A DNA stretch of 60,000 bases from Membranipora membranacea. Lineage: Eukaryota; Bryozoa; Gymnolaemata; Cheilostomatida; Membraniporidae. The notes under the pieces were generated by a model, which made no database searches, was not told the DNA's origin, and was given only the letters and a program-made list of their open reading frames with translations. This document shows, piece by piece, positions 48,901 through 60,000 of this stretch; position 1 is the first letter of the stretch; the number at the start of each line of letters is the position of its first letter. The DNA lies in NCBI GenBank assembly GCA_914767715.1, contig OU612074.1, positions 3,613,501-3,673,500 on the forward strand. Direction: 5' to 3'. The translations under genes and the position numbers were made by a program.

Positions 48901-51543
48901 AGATGAGAGACACCAGGCAAAATGGTCACTGGTTAGGCATATTGTCACTTTGTGACTGTCAACTCATCATCATTTGCATGGCTCTGGCTGGATTCATCCA
49001 AAATTCTCATTCACTTCGTTCGAATATTTTTCTCTCACTAACACTACTCTAGGATTACACACTAATAATATTGTAGTAATAAATACAGTACTGATAATGA
49101 GTATTATTTAGGCTGATTGGTGTAAGCTAGGAGAAAGAGCTGTAACGCTGTAACTCCTCGGTACAGGTCGCGCATCATGATAGCTCTAGGAAAGCTTCAC
49201 CCCTCTTCTCACTTCTCCTTATTAGTAGGCTATGCTTCCTAACAATGTAACAATGTGTTTCAGGTCACAGAAAATACACACAACAGTCCCCCGACTAGGT
49301 CTTCTAGAGTTTTTTGATGAGCAGGAAAACTGGGAGGCACTAGATATACCAGTCGGTCGCTCTTGGGACCGGAAAGAGCTAAGATGCAGAAGCAATGAAG
49401 ATCTTCACAAATTATGGTTAGTGACTCTACTCTACATTTTGATATAGGCCTCATAGGCTTGTTTGATGACATTCAGTGCCAAATAGGCATCTGGTTGGCA
49501 CTAAGACACTCGAATGCCAAATACGCATGCGGTTGCATTAGGAGGATGGTTTGTAGATACCCATCATCAGGTTGACAAACCCATCTGAATATCCATGACC
49601 CCACTGTAGGCCTATCCCTATTTAGTAACCGCCGGATGCCACGCAGACATCCGGCGGTTGCTTAAACGGCATCAAGATGGGTTTGTGACAGTCACATTTT
49701 GAAATTAACACAAAGTAAAATGGATGGCCAGTAAGCACTGCCGGATATTTTACAGAGATCTGTGGCGTATGGCCACTCACCAGATAGCCTGAATTTTTAG
49801 CACAACAGATGTGTTATAGACCTCATGGTCAGAGCAACAAACCCGTCAGGATAGGGTTGTTACAGCAAAAGTCCATCCAGATTGGTTTGTAAATATTACT
49901 GCCCAAAGTCCATCCAGATGGCCATTTGGCAATTGAAAGTTGCCAAATTGCCAGCTGGATTGGCTAGCTGTGACAGCAGGCAATCTATTGACCATTTATT
50001 ATCAGCGATTATTGAGTTGATATCGTTAACATATATTGACATATTTGTAGGTATGTTTTACTGAAGGAGATGAACATGCTGCTCACTATGAAAGCTGAGT
50101 ATGATCGGCTCTATATGGCATTTCCATCAGCTGACAGACTTGAAAAGGTAGTTTAATTAACATCAACAAATAATGACCGTTAAAGTTACTTTAGGATGAC
50201 CTTTTCTAATCCTCTTTGCTATGTCAGCTACATGGTGGAAGCAGGTGTATGTGTTTGCTTGATGTGAGAATGAAGCAATGGATGAAGATATGTTTCCAAT
50301 ATGTGATTTTTATGTGGTAACATCAGGGTAAAAGTGTGTGATATAAATTGGATAATAAGTGTAGTCCATAGATGCTGTGGCTACATGGTGTTTCACTCTC
50401 AACCACGTAGCTACTAGGCCAATCCCCTTCAAACTTTCACATTCAGCAACTTTTTATGGCTGGACGTGAGATAAATCCCGCTAAAATAGTGCTCCAAAAA
50501 ATTTGGTGTATTTGAATGTTTCGCCGGTGACATAACTCATGATGGTCCAACGTTTTAGGAATCTCATGAAAGTCTAGTCCTCTGGCTGCTCTGAGTCATT
50601 GTTATTATTTGAAGTTGACTTTGTATAGCTACTGTGCGAAATAATTTAATTTATTCCCATTTCTGGCACTCACATCTAATAAAGTGCTGTGTTTAATAAA
50701 GTAAAGTGTTTAATTCATCCCAGGTGGAGGTTAGTATGGATAATTTGAGGGATGTAGTCGATGAGAGAGATTCCGCTTACTCAGTACTAGAGAAGGGAGA
50801 GGAGCCTCACCCTAAGTGGATAGATGATACTGATGAATTAGGTCGGCCAATCAGGCGTCTTGAGGAAGAACACCTCATCCCTAAAGAAAACAATGAGGAA
50901 TTCCTGTGAGTTATAGCTAATAATATGTTATATATTTAGTTTTTTATCATATGCAGCATCAATATTGTGCATTTTGTTTAAATCGATAGGTAGGGAATTT
51001 AAATTACTTGGCTGATGAAACTAAATGGAAATTATTTCACCATTCCTGCCCTTGCCATGAAGTTAGGGACCCGTTAGGGACCCGCCCTGATTCCACCAGG
51101 GAGTTTGGGACCAAACTCCCTGATTCCACAGTACAAAGATTTTTAATGATCTCGGATTTGTTCTTTCATTCAGCTTTATCATCTCTGAGAGAGCAACTCC
51201 AAAATCATTTAACATCTTTGTAATGTGGGATTTCAAATTTATTATTTGGTGTTAGGCATTATCTTATTTTATAACTTACTCATATTTTATTTTCAGTAAG
51301 AAATATGACCATCTGGGAGACTGGGCAAGGCAGTACATGATGTTTTGGAATGAGAAACAGCGGAAAAAGGAATCTTACTACTACGTAAAAGCCATACATT
51401 TCGAGAAAAAACTCTTAGAAAAATATCCACATTTAGCTGAAGACAGGGAGTTTTTGAGAGATTATTGTAAAGAAAAAGTCAGGCCTGCTGATCATAACCC
51501 TGACGTAGAACAGCTTATCAAAAAGGCCAGCCAGCAGGATTGA
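45943..51543 (+). CDS. MRPL47: Mitochondrial large-subunit ribosomal protein L47 (uL29m)
   Basis: Exons 45943-46028, 49264-49416, 50051-50147, 50724-50905, 51297-51543; phases agree and give 254 residues, close to human MRPL47 (about 250). Exon 1 encodes an Arg-rich, acid-poor leader fitting a mitochondrial targeting peptide (IRSRRLCHISRTFRRSWR). The diagnostic core is 'LLEFFDEQENWE', 'SNEDLHKLWYVLLKEMNMLL' and 'PSADRLEKVEVSMDNLRDVV', as in the MRP-L47/L29 family, and 'EKYPHLAED' near the end matches the conserved C-terminus. It binds 23S-like mitochondrial rRNA near the tunnel exit. Exon 1 is inferred from phase and content; its donor (gtaaca) is weak. A dead LINE lies in intron 1. No canonical polyadenylation signal was seen after the stop. 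Confidence 0.93.
46029..49263 (+). other. MRPL47 intron 1, contains a LINE fragment
   Basis: 3.2 kb, phase 2. Roughly 47040-48895 is a non-LTR retrotransposon remnant. The rest is AT-rich with no gene seen. Confidence 0.7.
47040..48895 (+). mobile_element. Decayed non-LTR (LINE) retrotransposon, reverse-transcriptase part
   Basis: A degenerate RT reads from about 47100 to 48630. Before 47450 it is shifted between frames but shows the standard block order: 'KGAGPDELSP', 'PQDWKTANIVP', then 'NYRPISLTSI' at 47453. The main frame 47453-48382 includes 'GVPQGSVLGPLLFNVYIND' and continues into a thumb-like region. The catalytic YADD box reads YADH, and about a dozen residues around the first catalytic Asp motif are deleted, so it is inactive. 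No endonuclease domain is present, consistent with 5' truncation. Layout suggests a Jockey/CR1-like clade; I cannot place it further. It lies in MRPL47 intron 1 in the sense orientation. Confidence 0.9.
49475..49539. repeat. Two tandem hairpin units of about 38 bp
   Basis: Unit 1 has an 8-bp perfect stem (49475-49482 with 49495-49502). Unit 2 has a related, one-bulge stem (49513-49520 with 49533-49539). Both have 12-nt loops and share the pattern tgccaaata-gcat-ggttg. Confidence 0.75.
49627..49659. repeat. Perfect 12-bp stem-loop
   Basis: aaccgccggatg (49627-49638) is exactly complementary to 49648-49659 across a 9-nt loop. It is GC-rich in an AT-rich intron and therefore a very stable hairpin. 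A weaker outer pair (acaaacccatct near 49572 with agatgggtttgt near 49675) surrounds it. Confidence 0.95.
49912..49960. repeat. 21-bp imperfect stem-loop
   Basis: Arms 49912-49932 and 49940-49960 pair with about three mismatched positions across a 7-nt loop. At 49 nt it is shorter than typical animal pre-miRNAs, so I do not call it a miRNA. Confidence 0.85.
50148..50723 (+). other. MRPL47 intron 3
   Basis: 576-bp phase-0 intron with no visible structure. Confidence 0.85.
50906..51296 (+). other. MRPL47 intron 4
   Basis: 391-bp phase-2 intron. It contains a perfect 12-bp inverted repeat with a 2-nt loop (51097-51122) flanked by direct copies of ccctgattccac (51085 and 51118). Confidence 0.85.
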
Positions 51544-52535
51544 TATTAACCACCTAGTTTTTTATGTCCCATTATTGTAAAAAGTGAAATATATCAAGAC
51601 ATAACATTTCAGCTTGATAATTTTCTAAATATCTAACACCTGCTTTTTATAGTAGTCTCAATTCTTGGACGGCTGCAGTTGTGAGCATGTTGCACTCCAT
51701 TATCAACCATGGGATGGTATGCCACAAACAAGACTGTTCGATGTGCTCACCAACAAACTATTTGAACTGTGCTTTAGGATAATTGGTTTAGTGGATGCAG
51801 GAGTTTAGTCTCTGGCTTCTCCCTACCCACAAAACTCAAAACTCAAATCTTACTTCAACCCACAACTCTCACAAATCACACACTTCTCAGACTCAGACAA
51901 CTCTTGTAATCACAAAACCAACCGATGGAACTACTCATCCTTCTAACATCAAGGATGTGTTCTATCAGAAATGATCAAAATTGTCTCGGGGTCTTTGAGC
52001 ACTATGGGTGGCAATCACCTGTTCTCTGGAGTGTATGGTCTCATAGCACCACCCTCCCCCCACATAAGACGAGACATCAGACAATGCAGGAGTTTTTGCT
52101 ACGATCTTGTTATGAAAAGCAATGATGTAACATCATGGATTGCATGTCTATACATGAGATACATACACTAGTATACCCTCATCTGAACTACTCCCCTTTG
52201 ATAAGATGACATGACATAGTCCATGAGGAATTGTGAGTAGTTCCAGTATTATGTACCATAGAGGACTGAACATTTGCTGCAGTTTAGTTTTGGTGTGACT
52301 TAGGGTTAACTAACAGCAGTTATTTATTAGCTGAGGTGAAAGGTTGTCATAATGAGAATTTGTTAATGTAAGCTATTTACCCTTGATAATTTAGAAGATT
52401 TACTGCGGCTAACTCTTCATACAGGGTAAAATTAAAACTATCCATAACTATTTTACACAAAATAGCGCCCATAGCCCCTAAATTTTTATAAATTATTATT
52501 GTCAAGACAACGATAGTGAGCTGTGTAGAATGATT
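51544..52535. other. Spacer after MRPL47
   Basis: MRPL47 3' flank and intergenic DNA, about 1 kb. Short open frames near 51925-52171 overlap in two frames and show no domain. Nothing else is supported. Confidence 0.6.
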
Positions 52536-53057
52536 ATGTTTAATAAGGGCGCATGTTTAATCCTTGCAGCCTACCACTGTAGCTGGTTTATATTAATAGT
52601 TCGGCGGGACTATGTGGAAGCTGTCACCTATTTAGAGTCTCCTGATATTCTAGGTGAGTAGGAAATCTCTGCCTCATCTACGGTGAAATATTTGCCTTCA
52701 GCCATGCAACCATGTAATCATCCAGTTTATGGCCTCACTCCGCACCACTATTTGGCTAAATATAGATGAATGTATCAAAGACAATATAATTATTAGGACT
52801 CTTGCACGACTTAGATTGGGTCAAGAGTGGGCAACTCAAAATCTAAACCCAAGATTATTTCATAGATTTGTCATTTAGTAATAATTCATACTGACCGTGC
52901 AACATAACATGCATGTATCCTTTCCTAGATAACTTCTCTGGTTAATATTAACCAATAACTAAAAAAATGTCTAAATTTTCAGGAATATTGGGGAACAAAC
53001 AGCAAGTCATATTGGTAGAAAGGCCAATATTTCCGAAGCCAAACCTCGCAACCGAAA
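52536..53057 (+). CDS. Two linked exons of an unrecognised gene
   Basis: An open frame from ATG 52536 runs to a consensus donor after 52653 (gtgagt) and joins 52983-53057 (acceptor attttcag, donor gtaatc) in matching phase 1. The joined product is about 64 residues: a hydrophobic stretch (ACLILAAYHCSWFILIV) and then 'RRDYVEAVTYLESPDILG' and 'ILVERPIFPKPNLATE'. A second possibility is that the first exon starts at 52570, because the sequence there reads as an acceptor (tccttgcag); then this is internal and the true start is elsewhere. I do not recognise the family and could not link the phase-1 donor at 53057 to a downstream exon. It may be the 5' part of the gene at 56252-60000, but the phases do not join directly. 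Confidence 0.38.
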
Positions 53058-56000
53058 GTAATCCTTTGCTTCATTGGTAACATAATGCAGGTTCCTTATA
53101 AAGGCATAACATTAGTCTGAACCCCCCCCCCCCCAGACTCCTGCCCTAGGCTGGAAAAGCATTACTTAAAATGTTTGATTAGGGTTTGTCATTTTTTTCA
53201 AGAGAAAGAGTTGTACCAACAGTTAATGATTGCAAATTATAGTAGTTTTATCCTGCCTTACAAATTGTGCCGGTGGATCAGGTTAGATTCAGTTTGCAAA
53301 TTATTCCCATTCTACTCATCCGGCTTGAAGGGGGATAACTGCAAATTCAGACGAATTGGATCATACTCAATCCCCCGTCTCCATAAATAAGTTCTAGATC
53401 CATGGAGGTTGTTGAGAATACGTGATGACAGGACAGTCACTCCATTGGATTTTTTTGGATTCAAATGGAACATTAAAGTCTCGAGATCTGCGCCAGACGA
53501 ACCACTCTGGGGAGCGGACAGAAGTCATGAATAAATATTCCCTTGGCATCAAAAGGTAACGCCGACAGGCACCAAGTACTTAGCAATTGGTCACAATATT
53601 ATGATTAAGGGGTGTGTGTGAATAAGGTAATGTTTATGAAGCATGCCTCTGAAACGGTCGAGATTAATCATCACGCCTCACATACGGCGCAGGTGGTATA
53701 AATTCCTTTGTGCTCACAAACAACATCTAGGTAACTTTACAGGGGGTATACCCTTTCATTGTACAAAAATCAGTGTTCTATACAGCCTTTATAAAAGTGC
53801 CATGCATCCGCCTGAATATTCCTGTTATTATTGTCGGATGGTTTTATTGGTGCTTTCAAGCTTCATTAAAATTTCACTGAATATTTTAAATATGGATGAC
53901 TTATTCTCCAATAGAGTTTAAATTTAGAATTCATACTTTGGTATTTATGATACTGTGGGTTTGATATTTTAATAGCATTAGTCGGCTAAGCGTCAGTGTC
54001 CCTTTGAGTGTTTGGTGAGGATTAATATCACCTCTCACCCCCAGCTGCTGTTCCATATTGCGACAGTCATATTTATTATACTCATTACGTTGTGTCGGCA
54101 GCTCAGCAGCGGGTGGTAGCAGGGAAGGCAGAGGGTACTTGAGCACACATTGTGTCACTGTGCGGTCAGTCTGTGCTCGCTGCCGACAGCTAATCTTATA
54201 GGATTAGCTCGCCTTCGCTCACCCCATGCTGCTGCACCCAGCCTACTGTATATACCCTTCTCCCGCCCACTCCAGGTGTCATTACATTTTTTTATTGCAT
54301 CTGATTTTGATCACCATTCCCTCCCCTGCTGTTATAGACTATCTACCTGACTGCAATAACTTTTTTTTTGAATCAAACTAGTCTCACCTCCTCGGAAAAG
54401 ACCATATTGATTGCTTTTGGTGAGAACAACCCTGTGGTTTGCTTGACAACAGATGCGCTCGTTCGAGGTAATACCAGATTGGAGAAGCAGTGAATAATGC
54501 AGACACAGAAATAAAGCTGTGGGTGTTGGTACAATATGTAATGGGTAAAATGGGTAAGTTAATCTAGGTGATGTATTAACCAGTAATGAGTCCCAAGAGC
54601 CAACTGCTGGGACTATACAGTAAGGAAACTGAGAGGGGTTTGTATTAATGTGAAGTGTTTAGAAATTGGGTTATTGTTGATGGTGAGATTTTGTTGAACT
54701 AATACCCCACGGAGTGAGCGTGTGTATTGAACCCCACTCCAAATGTGTGCTTCTGTTAACTCCTATCAGCTTTACATAAACTCAATGTGATTGTACAATA
54801 CTAATAACTCCGCATTTCACTATTGAAACCTAGCCTATGCTCTTTGAAAGCTGACCCTCAAACAGAAGCTACTATTGGTTCAGTAACAAAAGAGTTTAAA
54901 TATCTAGGTAATTGGGCTATACACTAGCTCACTGGGATATAATAAAAATATAAATACGTGCTGAATTGAATTCTGTATAATAAATAATACGCTGCACTGC
55001 AATTCCAAGAGAGAAAATAAAATAGATTTGGCCACACGCTGGGATAACTTCATTAATCAAACATCATTGAATGAGGCGTTTATTATTCATCAAATTTGGA
55101 AATGTGAACAATTAAGTTGACGTACTGATATTTAGATAAATAGTGTCTCAGTTTTAGAGTAGCTTTCAGCCAGCAGGCTAATGGTCTTAAAATATTTTTG
55201 TTTTTATGACCACCTAGGTGGCGATGTGTCAAGCAGCGACAGGTGCTCCCTTCCCTATTCCAGTCATTGTACACTCGACAAGCACAACGCACTGACACCT
55301 TCAGCTGTCGGATCATAGTCTCAGCTGTCACACAACAACTTCGACCGACGCAAAGTGATCTCTGTATGTTTGTGTAGAAGTGAGGATATACCCACTGCTC
55401 ATCTATTGGATAAACTCACATCTGATGACCATTTAAAGCGGTCTCAACATGCAAGTAAGAAAAGATTTTTTACAGTCTAGAGCGAGCATGAAGGTTCAAT
55501 TTTTTGTGCAACTGCAGATCTATTCTTGTTCTTTATTAAGTTGTGCATTGTGATGGTAATGAGTTTCTTCACGATATCCTTTTATTATGAAACTGTATAT
55601 GATTGACCAATCTTTCTAATCTGATATCTGGTTGGACAGGATATCCTATAAGTAAATTCATACTCGGAAAATAAAGTTATTATTTATATTAATTGCCTAG
55701 AGATTTTAATGACCATTTCTGCAGTCATTCAATGACCATTGACTATTACCTGCGCATAGCCTGACAGTATTGCCTATGCTGGTGGGTATCAATAAGTAAA
55801 TCTTCTATCCCAATATATACTTACTCTGCAACACTGTACATAACCAGTGATTAGCAATACTTTGTAAGATATATCTTGATGGGTAATTAGCTGAAATCTT
55901 AGTTCAAACTATTGATTGTCTCATCGAAATTAATAAATATTTTAGACCGTCAGTAGATTGACCAACTTTGTGTTGGTCTGTTGTGAGCATTTGCAAGGGG

Positions 56001-56251
56001 CACCTGTAAGTGACAGCAACAGTCTCCTTTGCAGATGTTTCGTTTAGAAAGAAAAGGGATTTTTCACCAATTTCATCATCAAATCTTCAATCAAATTTGG
56101 ATATTCTTGAAAAAAATTATTTTAATTTAAACAAATATATTGGAAGACCAGCGGCTCATGATGGTATCATGTCACGATAAATAGTACTTTATTTGGCTGA
56201 AAAAAACGAGGTTAATTCTCTGAATTTCACGCAGTTGACTTTCTTCTACAG
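53058..56251. other. Unassigned stretch, intron or intergenic
   Basis: About 3.2 kb with a C-run near 53120. Open segments such as 53422-53553 (43 codons from ATG, donor-like aag-gtaacg) and 53643-53921 look partly protein-like but have no recognisable domain and no phase-compatible partners that I could establish. Confidence 0.5.
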
Positions 56252-59200
56252 ATTGCTACTGAGGTATTATACATGAGCAGTCGAAGTGGTGATATGCAGC
56301 AGTTCTCCCGTACCACACAGCTTCCTCCTCGTGTGCCGATAACTCCCAACTCTCGAAGCAGCAGTAAAAACATGAAGATAAAAGCCGAGCTTCAGTCAAA
56401 TCTGCCAGCCGGATTTAAGAGTAAGGTAAGTTTACAAATAGCCAAAAGGCACTCAGGTCAAACGGTAATCAGTTATTACAAATCTATCGTCCTGAATTGC
56501 AGTAGATGTCACTCTGCAGTATTTTGATATTCATAGAATCATCTAACACTTCTGGAATGTTGGCGCACAGTTATTTTGAGAGTGTCCAAGATTCAATTAA
56601 AATCTTTGTCTAATTTTAACATGTTTGGTCACACCTTAAACAGTATGCACCCTCCCTGATGCAAGCTAGGGTTACAAGTTAATTTTCTTAAACTTTACCG
56701 TTGAAAGACTTTTGAGAATGCTGATACTGATCACACAACCTTTACGATACCGGTATTTTGCGCTTTCAATTCAGTTATTTACAATTCTTTTGATAGTTCA
56801 CTACTAAGAAATAAAAAGTTAACTAAATGTGCCTAATTTTACCATTATATTGCAAAACCCAGAAGTATAATAAATCTAGAATTACTTACTTCAAATTTTG
56901 TATTTATGTGATCAATACATGTTAGGGATTTTGGGGGATGTTAAGGATTTTGGGGATAATTGAATTAAAAATGCTGTGAAATGTTTGGATTACAGCTATC
57001 AATCTGCGATTCTAAGGCACGCTAGTCCATCTAAATAAGTATTTTTTGCTCTTAGTTTTGTTCCTCACCCCATCAGATGGCCCTGCTGTGCTGTTTGTAT
57101 TTTCTTGATTTGCTAAGACTACCTATTATAAACTGAAATGTCAGAAACGTGAAATCTGAGCATTTTATGTACGACTTAACAAAAAGTGACTTGGATAGTT
57201 TAGTAAATATTCTCATATGATCACAGATAGTTCAATATTACAGAGACGGAGTATCGATGTCAGCTTGGAGATAAATAGCCTCAGACATACAGCAGATGAT
57301 ATTAGTATGGGATCATTGAAGGGTGCATTGGATGCGTCCCGCAAACGCACTCCAAAACTAGCAATAACTCGGGCTGATTACGCAATACCTAATACCTACA
57401 CAAGGTTGGTGGTGTGCACTCTAAGCTCCTTGATAATCTAACTCTACTTCTCTATCGCGTTCCCTCACAGGTCACTGATATCACATGCATCTCTGATAAA
57501 GTCTACCCTATGAGTTCAGGACAGTAACATCTGTATCATAAAGATATTTATCAGACGATGAGCATTGTACGGTAGTATATATATGTCATAATATAGTCAT
57601 CAAGATATGTATGCAGGTGGCAGTGACCACAATCTAACAAACTTACCAACCAAGTATATGAAAATCCAATGATTATTTTGCCTCATGTACCATCTGTTAG
57701 CCATTAGTCAGTCACGTATTCTTGGATTGCGATACCAAATATAAACCAAGTATCATTCCATGATCCACCACTTGATAATGGAATGCGACTACCAGCAATC
57801 TTGTCAGAGCTTTACCTCTTACTCAGGGCGAAATGGAAGAAGAGAGAAATGTTGCCGATTAGATTGACTAAGATAGAAGACAAAGTGCAATACAATATAA
57901 AAAGTCCTCATATACTACAGCATCATCAGTGTGAGAGCTGTCGGCAGCACAACAGGTGAGCAGAGTCAGCTTATCTGGCACATATAACCTAGAGGAATAA
58001 ATATAAGCTAGAGTTAGGTTCGCCAAGTTTGGGGATGAATGAATGTTAGCTAGTACTTATTCATAGCAAACTGAGGTGAGCGTATAGATATGATAAACAC
58101 AACAAATACTCAGATGCTGTGTATTGAGAATCTTTGTCACACTGTACCATATTATAAATGTATGACTGTTTAAAGATAATAGAGTCAGCTTATTAGTCAC
58201 TTGAGGATCTACTCTCGAAGAGTGAATATTAGTTAGAATTTAGTTAAACTAGTATGGTGGTGACTTAATGTTAGCTAGCGCTAAGTTGTGGCTATCTGAG
58301 GTGGGAGTCTCTACAAAAGAGTAAAGTTTTGCAAGAGGAAGATTTTTTGCAATTGCCAAGGTTTGTTAGGCTACATTGTAAATATAAGACTGTGTTGAAG
58401 GTCAGTCAACAAGCGACAGCACAAACATTGCTGTGATCTGATCCGCCTTATGGATTACTTTTTTAATTGCCTGTCACCCAAATTGATCAGTAACTTAAAT
58501 CTGACATTCGAGTTTAGACTTTATATTGATAACATTATTTATTGATTTTGTGACAAGGTCACTGGGGGTAAGCGATCAGTCTACAGCGTCAGCGCTGCCG
58601 CAGGATGAAGGAGGATTTACAGCAAGCCTTAGTCGGTATTCAGATCTCAATCGGGCGTTAGCCTGTCAGCAATGCGGTGAGTCGACAGCATCTCTATTGT
58701 GTGATTGGTCAGATTAGTGAGTGCTTAACATATTTATATAGATTATTTTGTATAAATTATGACAGAGTATTTTTCTTGTACCTATTCAACCTGCCATATA
58801 GTTTGTTGGTGAAATACTTCCAGGGTCTGTGTACAACCTTGAAAAGTTTTGGCGGAAACTTTGACCTGTAAATGAATATCACCAATAGGGAGCTAGCAAT
58901 CCAGCGCAAGATCATCGACAGTTTTTGTGCTACATTCTGTGCCCTCTACACTCTATGACGTGCTGTTTTTTTCGCAGATATTTAGAGAAAGCTTATTGTC
59001 TAATCCGGTGTACAAAAATTTAATCCGCTGTACATAACGGAATCAACAATAAAAGAATAAATAAATGTGTTGGAATAATCTGATGTTTGTCAATGCACTT
59101 GTTGGTCACGGCAGACATCCAGGGTTCTAATCACGGCAGCGGCTTTAACTTTAAATTATCATGCATGGACAGATAACTATAGAGTTTACATTGCTAAGTA

Positions 59201-60000
59201 AATAATACAGTGTGTGTATAACAGAGGCAATGTCACCCGCTATGAGCGAGGGTTCCGTGTGAATGTGCTCTATCATTCCTGTATAGAACCTGAAAACCTG
59301 ATTCACAAAAGATAAAATTAATCAGATACCGAATGGATAGAGACTTGGAAACAACTTTTTGATATTTCTAGAGCTGCGCAGTATTTCTTTGACCATTTTT
59401 GTCATAACCTGAAATAATTTTTTACTGTCAAGTTTTGTTTTTGTAGCCTGGAAACCTGAAGAAAAAAAACCTTGTCAATGCTGTTCATTGAATATAATAT
59501 AAGATGTAGCAGCAAGTTTGTATGAAATGTAGCCTCGTCTTACTTTCGTTTATCTGTCCGTGTCCCAGCTCTAGTCAGCCTGACAGATCACCTTCACCAT
59601 CATTTCACTCATATTCTCTGTATTTAGGAGGCAGAGTTAGTAAGACTAGTCAGGAGTATATAATATCACACCCTCTACCACAAGTTATGATGGAGGAGAC
59701 CAGAGGACCACCCAGGAGGGAGTCATGGACTAATCATAACATACTACCAAGTATACATCGCAGTCGTATGGCAGCAGCACCACAGCAACAACAGCAAACT
59801 GCAGTCACTGGTGAGCACCAAGTCACGTCAGCTATTATCCCAGATATTGGTTGTGCCACTAGCACTTCTCCGAACAGCTTTCTTTTCCTGCTTTGTATAT
59901 GTTAGAAACTATTTAAAAATTCCTACATTTTATTGACCACCATAACAGGAGCCCTGAGTTTATTTAGAGGCTTCCAATTCTTATTCTGTATCTGGATTTG
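56252..60000 (+). CDS. Uncharacterised Ser/Arg-rich protein with CxxC clusters, partial
   Basis: Exons 56252-56420, 57227-57404, 57827-57955, 58558-58716, 59569-59810 and probably 59949 onward; every junction agrees in phase. A possible start is ATG 56273 (MSSRSGDMQQ), though the frame is open back to the acceptor. From that Met about 285 residues are visible to 59810. The protein is Ser/Arg/Pro-rich. It contains a basic segment (KWKKREMLPIRLTKIEDKVQ), then QCESCRQH at about residues 144-151, and ACQQCGESTASLLCDWSDY at about 187-205. The second resembles the first half of a B-box or similar zinc-binding site, but the remaining ligands are not seen in the next exon. A poly-Gln run precedes 59810. 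I cannot name it or give a function. The first exon has two overlapping donors (gtaag-gtaag); only the upstream one is in phase. Confidence 0.58.
56421..57226 (+). other. Intron of the CxxC gene
   Basis: 806 bp, phase 1, no other structure seen. Confidence 0.6.
57405..57826 (+). other. Intron of the CxxC gene
   Basis: 422 bp, phase 2, with a good pyrimidine-rich acceptor (tttacctcttactcag). The same frame stays open for about 100 nt upstream of the acceptor, so an earlier acceptor cannot be fully excluded, though none in phase was found. Confidence 0.6.
57956..58557 (+). other. Intron of the CxxC gene
   Basis: 602 bp, phase 2, donor gtgagc. No other structure seen. Confidence 0.6.
58717..59568 (+). 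other. Intron of the CxxC gene
   Basis: 852 bp, phase 2, donor gtgagt. I looked for a further exon supplying the second half of a zinc finger and found none that fits in phase. Confidence 0.5.

Larger units (their letters stand above)
49417..50050 (+). other. MRPL47 intron 2, hairpin-rich
   Basis: 634-bp phase-2 intron. 49470-49960 holds several short inverted repeats, listed separately. No coding potential. Confidence 0.8.

Noticed and set aside
49912-49960. microRNA precursor
   Set aside because: The stem is only about 21 bp with a 7-nt loop, shorter than animal pre-miRNAs, and there is no small-RNA evidence.
58920-58965. Segment reading FCATFCALYT as the missing half of the B-box-like motif
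   Set aside because: In the required phase it hits a stop before any donor; the match is short and probably chance.

Overview
This is animal nuclear DNA: AT-rich, with multi-exon genes, GT-AG introns of up to about 10.5 kb, a non-LTR retrotransposon and a TIR element. The gene set (a short-chain collagen with a ten-cysteine C-terminal domain, a DUSP8/16-type MAP-kinase phosphatase, mitochondrial ribosomal protein L47) fits a non-vertebrate metazoan such as a cnidarian, sponge, mollusc or similar. I cannot name the species. There is no operon logic, CRISPR array or prokaryotic feature. Exon models below were built by eye from open frames, splice consensus and intron phase; no transcript data were available.

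Layout. (1) 1-1690 is intergenic and carries a degraded copy of the 3' end of the phosphatase gene. (2) 1691-4176 (+) is a seven-exon membrane-anchored short-chain collagen. (3) 4177-6447 is intergenic, with homopolymer runs, a 111-bp foldback palindrome and the parent sequence of the duplication. (4) 6448-42652 (-) is one large DUSP8/16-like phosphatase gene: 11 exons, 766 residues predicted, rhodanese/KIM domain, catalytic domain, long Ser/Thr-Pro tail and a C-terminus resembling the vertebrate proteins. A second first exon inside its largest intron would give a form without the rhodanese domain. (5) 42689-45942 is the head-to-head spacer to the next gene and holds a (TA)n tract and a 962-bp TIR element flanked by TA. 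(6) 45943-51543 (+) is MRPL47, five exons, 254 residues. Its first intron contains a decayed LINE reverse transcriptase; its second contains a cluster of hairpins. (7) 52536-53057 (+) holds two linked exons of an unrecognised gene. (8) 56252-60000 (+) holds at least six phase-compatible exons of an unrecognised Ser/Arg-rich protein with CxxC clusters, running off the window.

The genes do not form a pathway. The phosphatase is expected to dephosphorylate JNK/p38-class MAP kinases, MRPL47 works in the mitochondrial large ribosomal subunit, and the collagen is a cell-surface or matrix protein. I found no undescribed multi-gene system. The most informative observations are the candidate alternative phosphatase N-terminus carrying a MAPK docking motif, the in-frame TGA in the collagen that an acceptor 18 nt downstream would remove, the duplicated phosphatase 3' end, and the uncharacterised CxxC protein at the right edge.
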